A stretch of 64,000 nucleotides of DNA, taken from assembly GCF_030811095.1 (NCBI RefSeq), contig NZ_JAUSQL010000001.1, forward strand, positions 1,674,001 to 1,738,000, written 5' to 3'. The notes beneath the pieces are model-generated. The model was given only the letters and a program-made list of their open reading frames with translations, was not told the DNA's origin and did not search any database. The stretch is from Trueperella abortisuis. Lineage in GTDB: Bacteria > Actinomycetota > Actinomycetes > Actinomycetales > Actinomycetaceae. Each line of letters begins with the position of its first letter. The first letter of the stretch is position 1. Shown here in pieces: positions 62,642-64,000 of the stretch. The position numbers and the translations under genes were made by a program.

Positions 62642-64000
62642 ATGGGAGTTCGTCACTGGCCGTTCAGTATCCGGCAGGCTAGGCGCGCCTTCTGGCACTT
62701 CAGGAACGGAGGGACTGCCGGGGTTCGGCGTTTTCTCGAAAAGGAACGGATGGATACACCCGTGGATGCCGTTAAACAGTGCCACGGCCATTCGAGGTTC
62801 GACTTACCTCTCCCTACGCCCCGCAGGGCGCTACGGGTCGGGACAATTCTTGATCCGTTCACCGACCTCGCATTTAGCTACGAGTGGCATCAAGTTCCCC
62901 TCACGCCTGATAACTGGCGAACTAGAATCAATGGTCTCGATCTGCTGTTCGTCGAATCTGCGTGGCACGGCAATTCCGATTCTTGGCAGTACCAGCTAAC
63001 CGGTAGTGCTGCGCCATCGCAACAACTCCGAGCTCTCGTGAGCGAGTGCCAGAATCTCGCAATTCCGACTGTTTTCTGGAATAAAGAAGATCCGTACCAT
63101 TTCGATGATTTTATCGATACGGCTAGACTTTTTGATTGGACTTTCACCACCGAAGCCAAGCTGGTCACTCGGTACGTGCAAGAACTCGGTCATGATCGTG
63201 TCGGTGCGCTTCTTTTTGCTGCCCAGCCAGCTATCCACAACCCGTCAGGGTCATTGCCCCCAGAGAATCGTCGCGGCGTCTGCTTTGCAGGAACATACTT
63301 CAGTCACAAATTCCCCGAGCGCCGAGACCAAATCGAGATGCTTCTCGATGGTGCCCTGACCGCACAGAAAGATGGATGCACGAAGCTTGAGATCTTCTCG
63401 AGATTCCAAGATCTGAGCGACACCTACCGATTCCCTGATCGCTACCAGCCATTCGTCTCTGGCGAACTTAACTATGAAGAAATGCTCTCTGCATATCGGG
63501 CATATGAGTGCTTTCTCAATGTGAATTCAATTCCCGATAGCCAGACGATGTTTTCAAGGCGAGTCTTTGAAGTACTGGCGTGTGGAACCCCGGTGATCTC
63601 GGCGCCGAGCCCTGCGCTGGAACCAATTTTTGGGCAGGGAGTTATTCAGGTTCAAACAAGCGAAGATGCCGCAAATTGGATTAAAGCACTCCATCGATCC
63701 CCCGCGCTCCGGGACGAACTCACATACGAAGCCCGCATGCGAATTCTCATGGATCACACCTATTCACACCGCGTCGATGACGTTTTGAGATTCACTGGCT
63801 TAGACGATTTCGTGATTGGTGAGCCCGAGGTTTCTATCATCGTCTCTACGAATCGTCCCTATCAGGTTGACCACCTCCTCCGCCAAGTTGCTCACCAGGT
63901 TGGCGTGAAGGTCCAGTTACTTCTCGGAACTCACGGCTTTAGAGCCTCTGAAGACCAGGTTTCAACAGCGCTCAACCTCGGTCTTGACGCGCAGTGGATC
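62642..64000 (+). CDS. Two-domain glycosyltransferase, third paralogue (partial, 3' end beyond window)
   Basis: 453 codons are open to the window edge. The first ~380 residues match the CgeB-like domain of the 59272-61215 gene: RRAFWHF, VPTVFWNKEDPYHFDD (VFWNKEDPYHFDD), GVCFAGTYFSHKFPERRDQ, LSAYRAYECFLNVNSIPDSQTM and EVLACGTPVISAPSPA. A GT2 domain then starts with VSIIVSTNRPYQVDHLLRQ, the same junction as in the paralogues. Its DDDD motif lies beyond the window. ATG 62642 follows the wecC stop by 8 nt, so it is in the wecC operon. Confidence 0.88.
   Translation, partial: MGVRHWPFSIRQARRAFWHFRNGGTAGVRRFLEKERMDTPVDAVKQCHGHSRFDLPLPTPRRALRVGTILDPFTDLAFSYEWHQVPLTPDNWRTRINGLDLLFVESAWHGNSDSWQYQLTGSAAPSQQLRALVSECQNLAIPTVFWNKEDPYHFDDFIDTARLFDWTFTTEAKLVTRYVQELGHDRVGALLFAAQPAIHNPSGSLPPENRRGVCFAGTYFSHKFPERRDQIEMLLDGALTAQKDGCTKLEIFSRFQDLSDTYRFPDRYQPFVSGELNYEEMLSAYRAYECFLNVNSIPDSQTMFSRRVFEVLACGTPVISAPSPALEPIFGQGVIQVQTSEDAANWIKALHRSPALRDELTYEARMRILMDHTYSHRVDDVLRFTGLDDFVIGEPEVSIIVSTNRPYQVDHLLRQVAHQVGVKVQLLLGTHGFRASEDQVSTALNLGLDAQWI

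Overview
The window reads as high-GC Gram-positive (actinobacterial) chromosome. Evidence includes an L32 protein without cysteines, a Rv2466c-type thioredoxin-fold protein, a Ski2-like helicase with an actinobacterial-type C-terminal region, GTG/TTG starts and LCP/Wzm-Wzt wall-polymer genes. A pyruvate formate-lyase module, M13 and M1 peptidases and MalQ point to a fermentative facultative anaerobe. A member of the Actinomycetaceae (Trueperella/Arcanobacterium/Actinomyces-like) fits best. That placement is inference from gene content, not a database match.

Region 1 (1-14.6 kb) is the right part of a siphovirus-type prophage. It begins with an Mrr-type restriction endonuclease on the minus strand, cut by the window edge. 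The tail module follows: tail tube, tail chaperones joined by a -1 frameshift, tape measure, distal tail protein, and tail endopeptidase/fibre with four exact 150-bp repeats. Then come two small proteins, a holin and an amidase endolysin with three Cpl-7-type wall-binding repeats. The end carries an HTH/zinc-ribbon protein, a small conserved-looking protein and two tandem large serine recombinases, the first interrupted by an in-frame TGA. The attachment site probably lies between the recombinase terminator and the tRNA-Gly terminator.

Region 2 (14.7-43.3 kb) is ordinary chromosome: tRNAs Gly, Pro, Arg, His and Lys; two paralogous lipoproteins; rpmF; an IMPACT protein; cysK-cysE behind a cysteine-rich leader peptide; rpiB; pepO; pepN; tag; malQ with a cysteine-less EIIB-like partner; tesB; ettA; an ssb paralogue; two dynamin-like GTPases; orn; an ATP-grasp protein; the Ski2-like helicase; and a YggS-like protein.

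Region 3 (42.4-49.8 kb) is central metabolism. The pyruvate formate-lyase appears to be genetically split: a 693-aa catalytic protein stops before the glycyl-radical domain, and an 82-aa protein carrying that domain follows 28 nt downstream. pflA lies beyond a terminator-like hairpin. Next is leuB-ilvE-cimA, which fits isoleucine synthesis through the citramalate route.

Region 4 (49.9-64 kb) is cell surface. It holds a coiled-coil wall protein with a degenerate sorting signal, then an apparently lower-GC polysaccharide cluster. That cluster has a Wzm/Wzt exporter, an LCP ligase, WecB and WecC for UDP-ManNAcA, a GT4 enzyme, and three paralogous two-domain glycosyltransferases, one inverted, one compacted and one cut by the window end.

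The observations most worth following are the split pyruvate formate-lyase, the cysK leader peptide, the interrupted recombinase pair, the frameshift site and the glycosyltransferase family.
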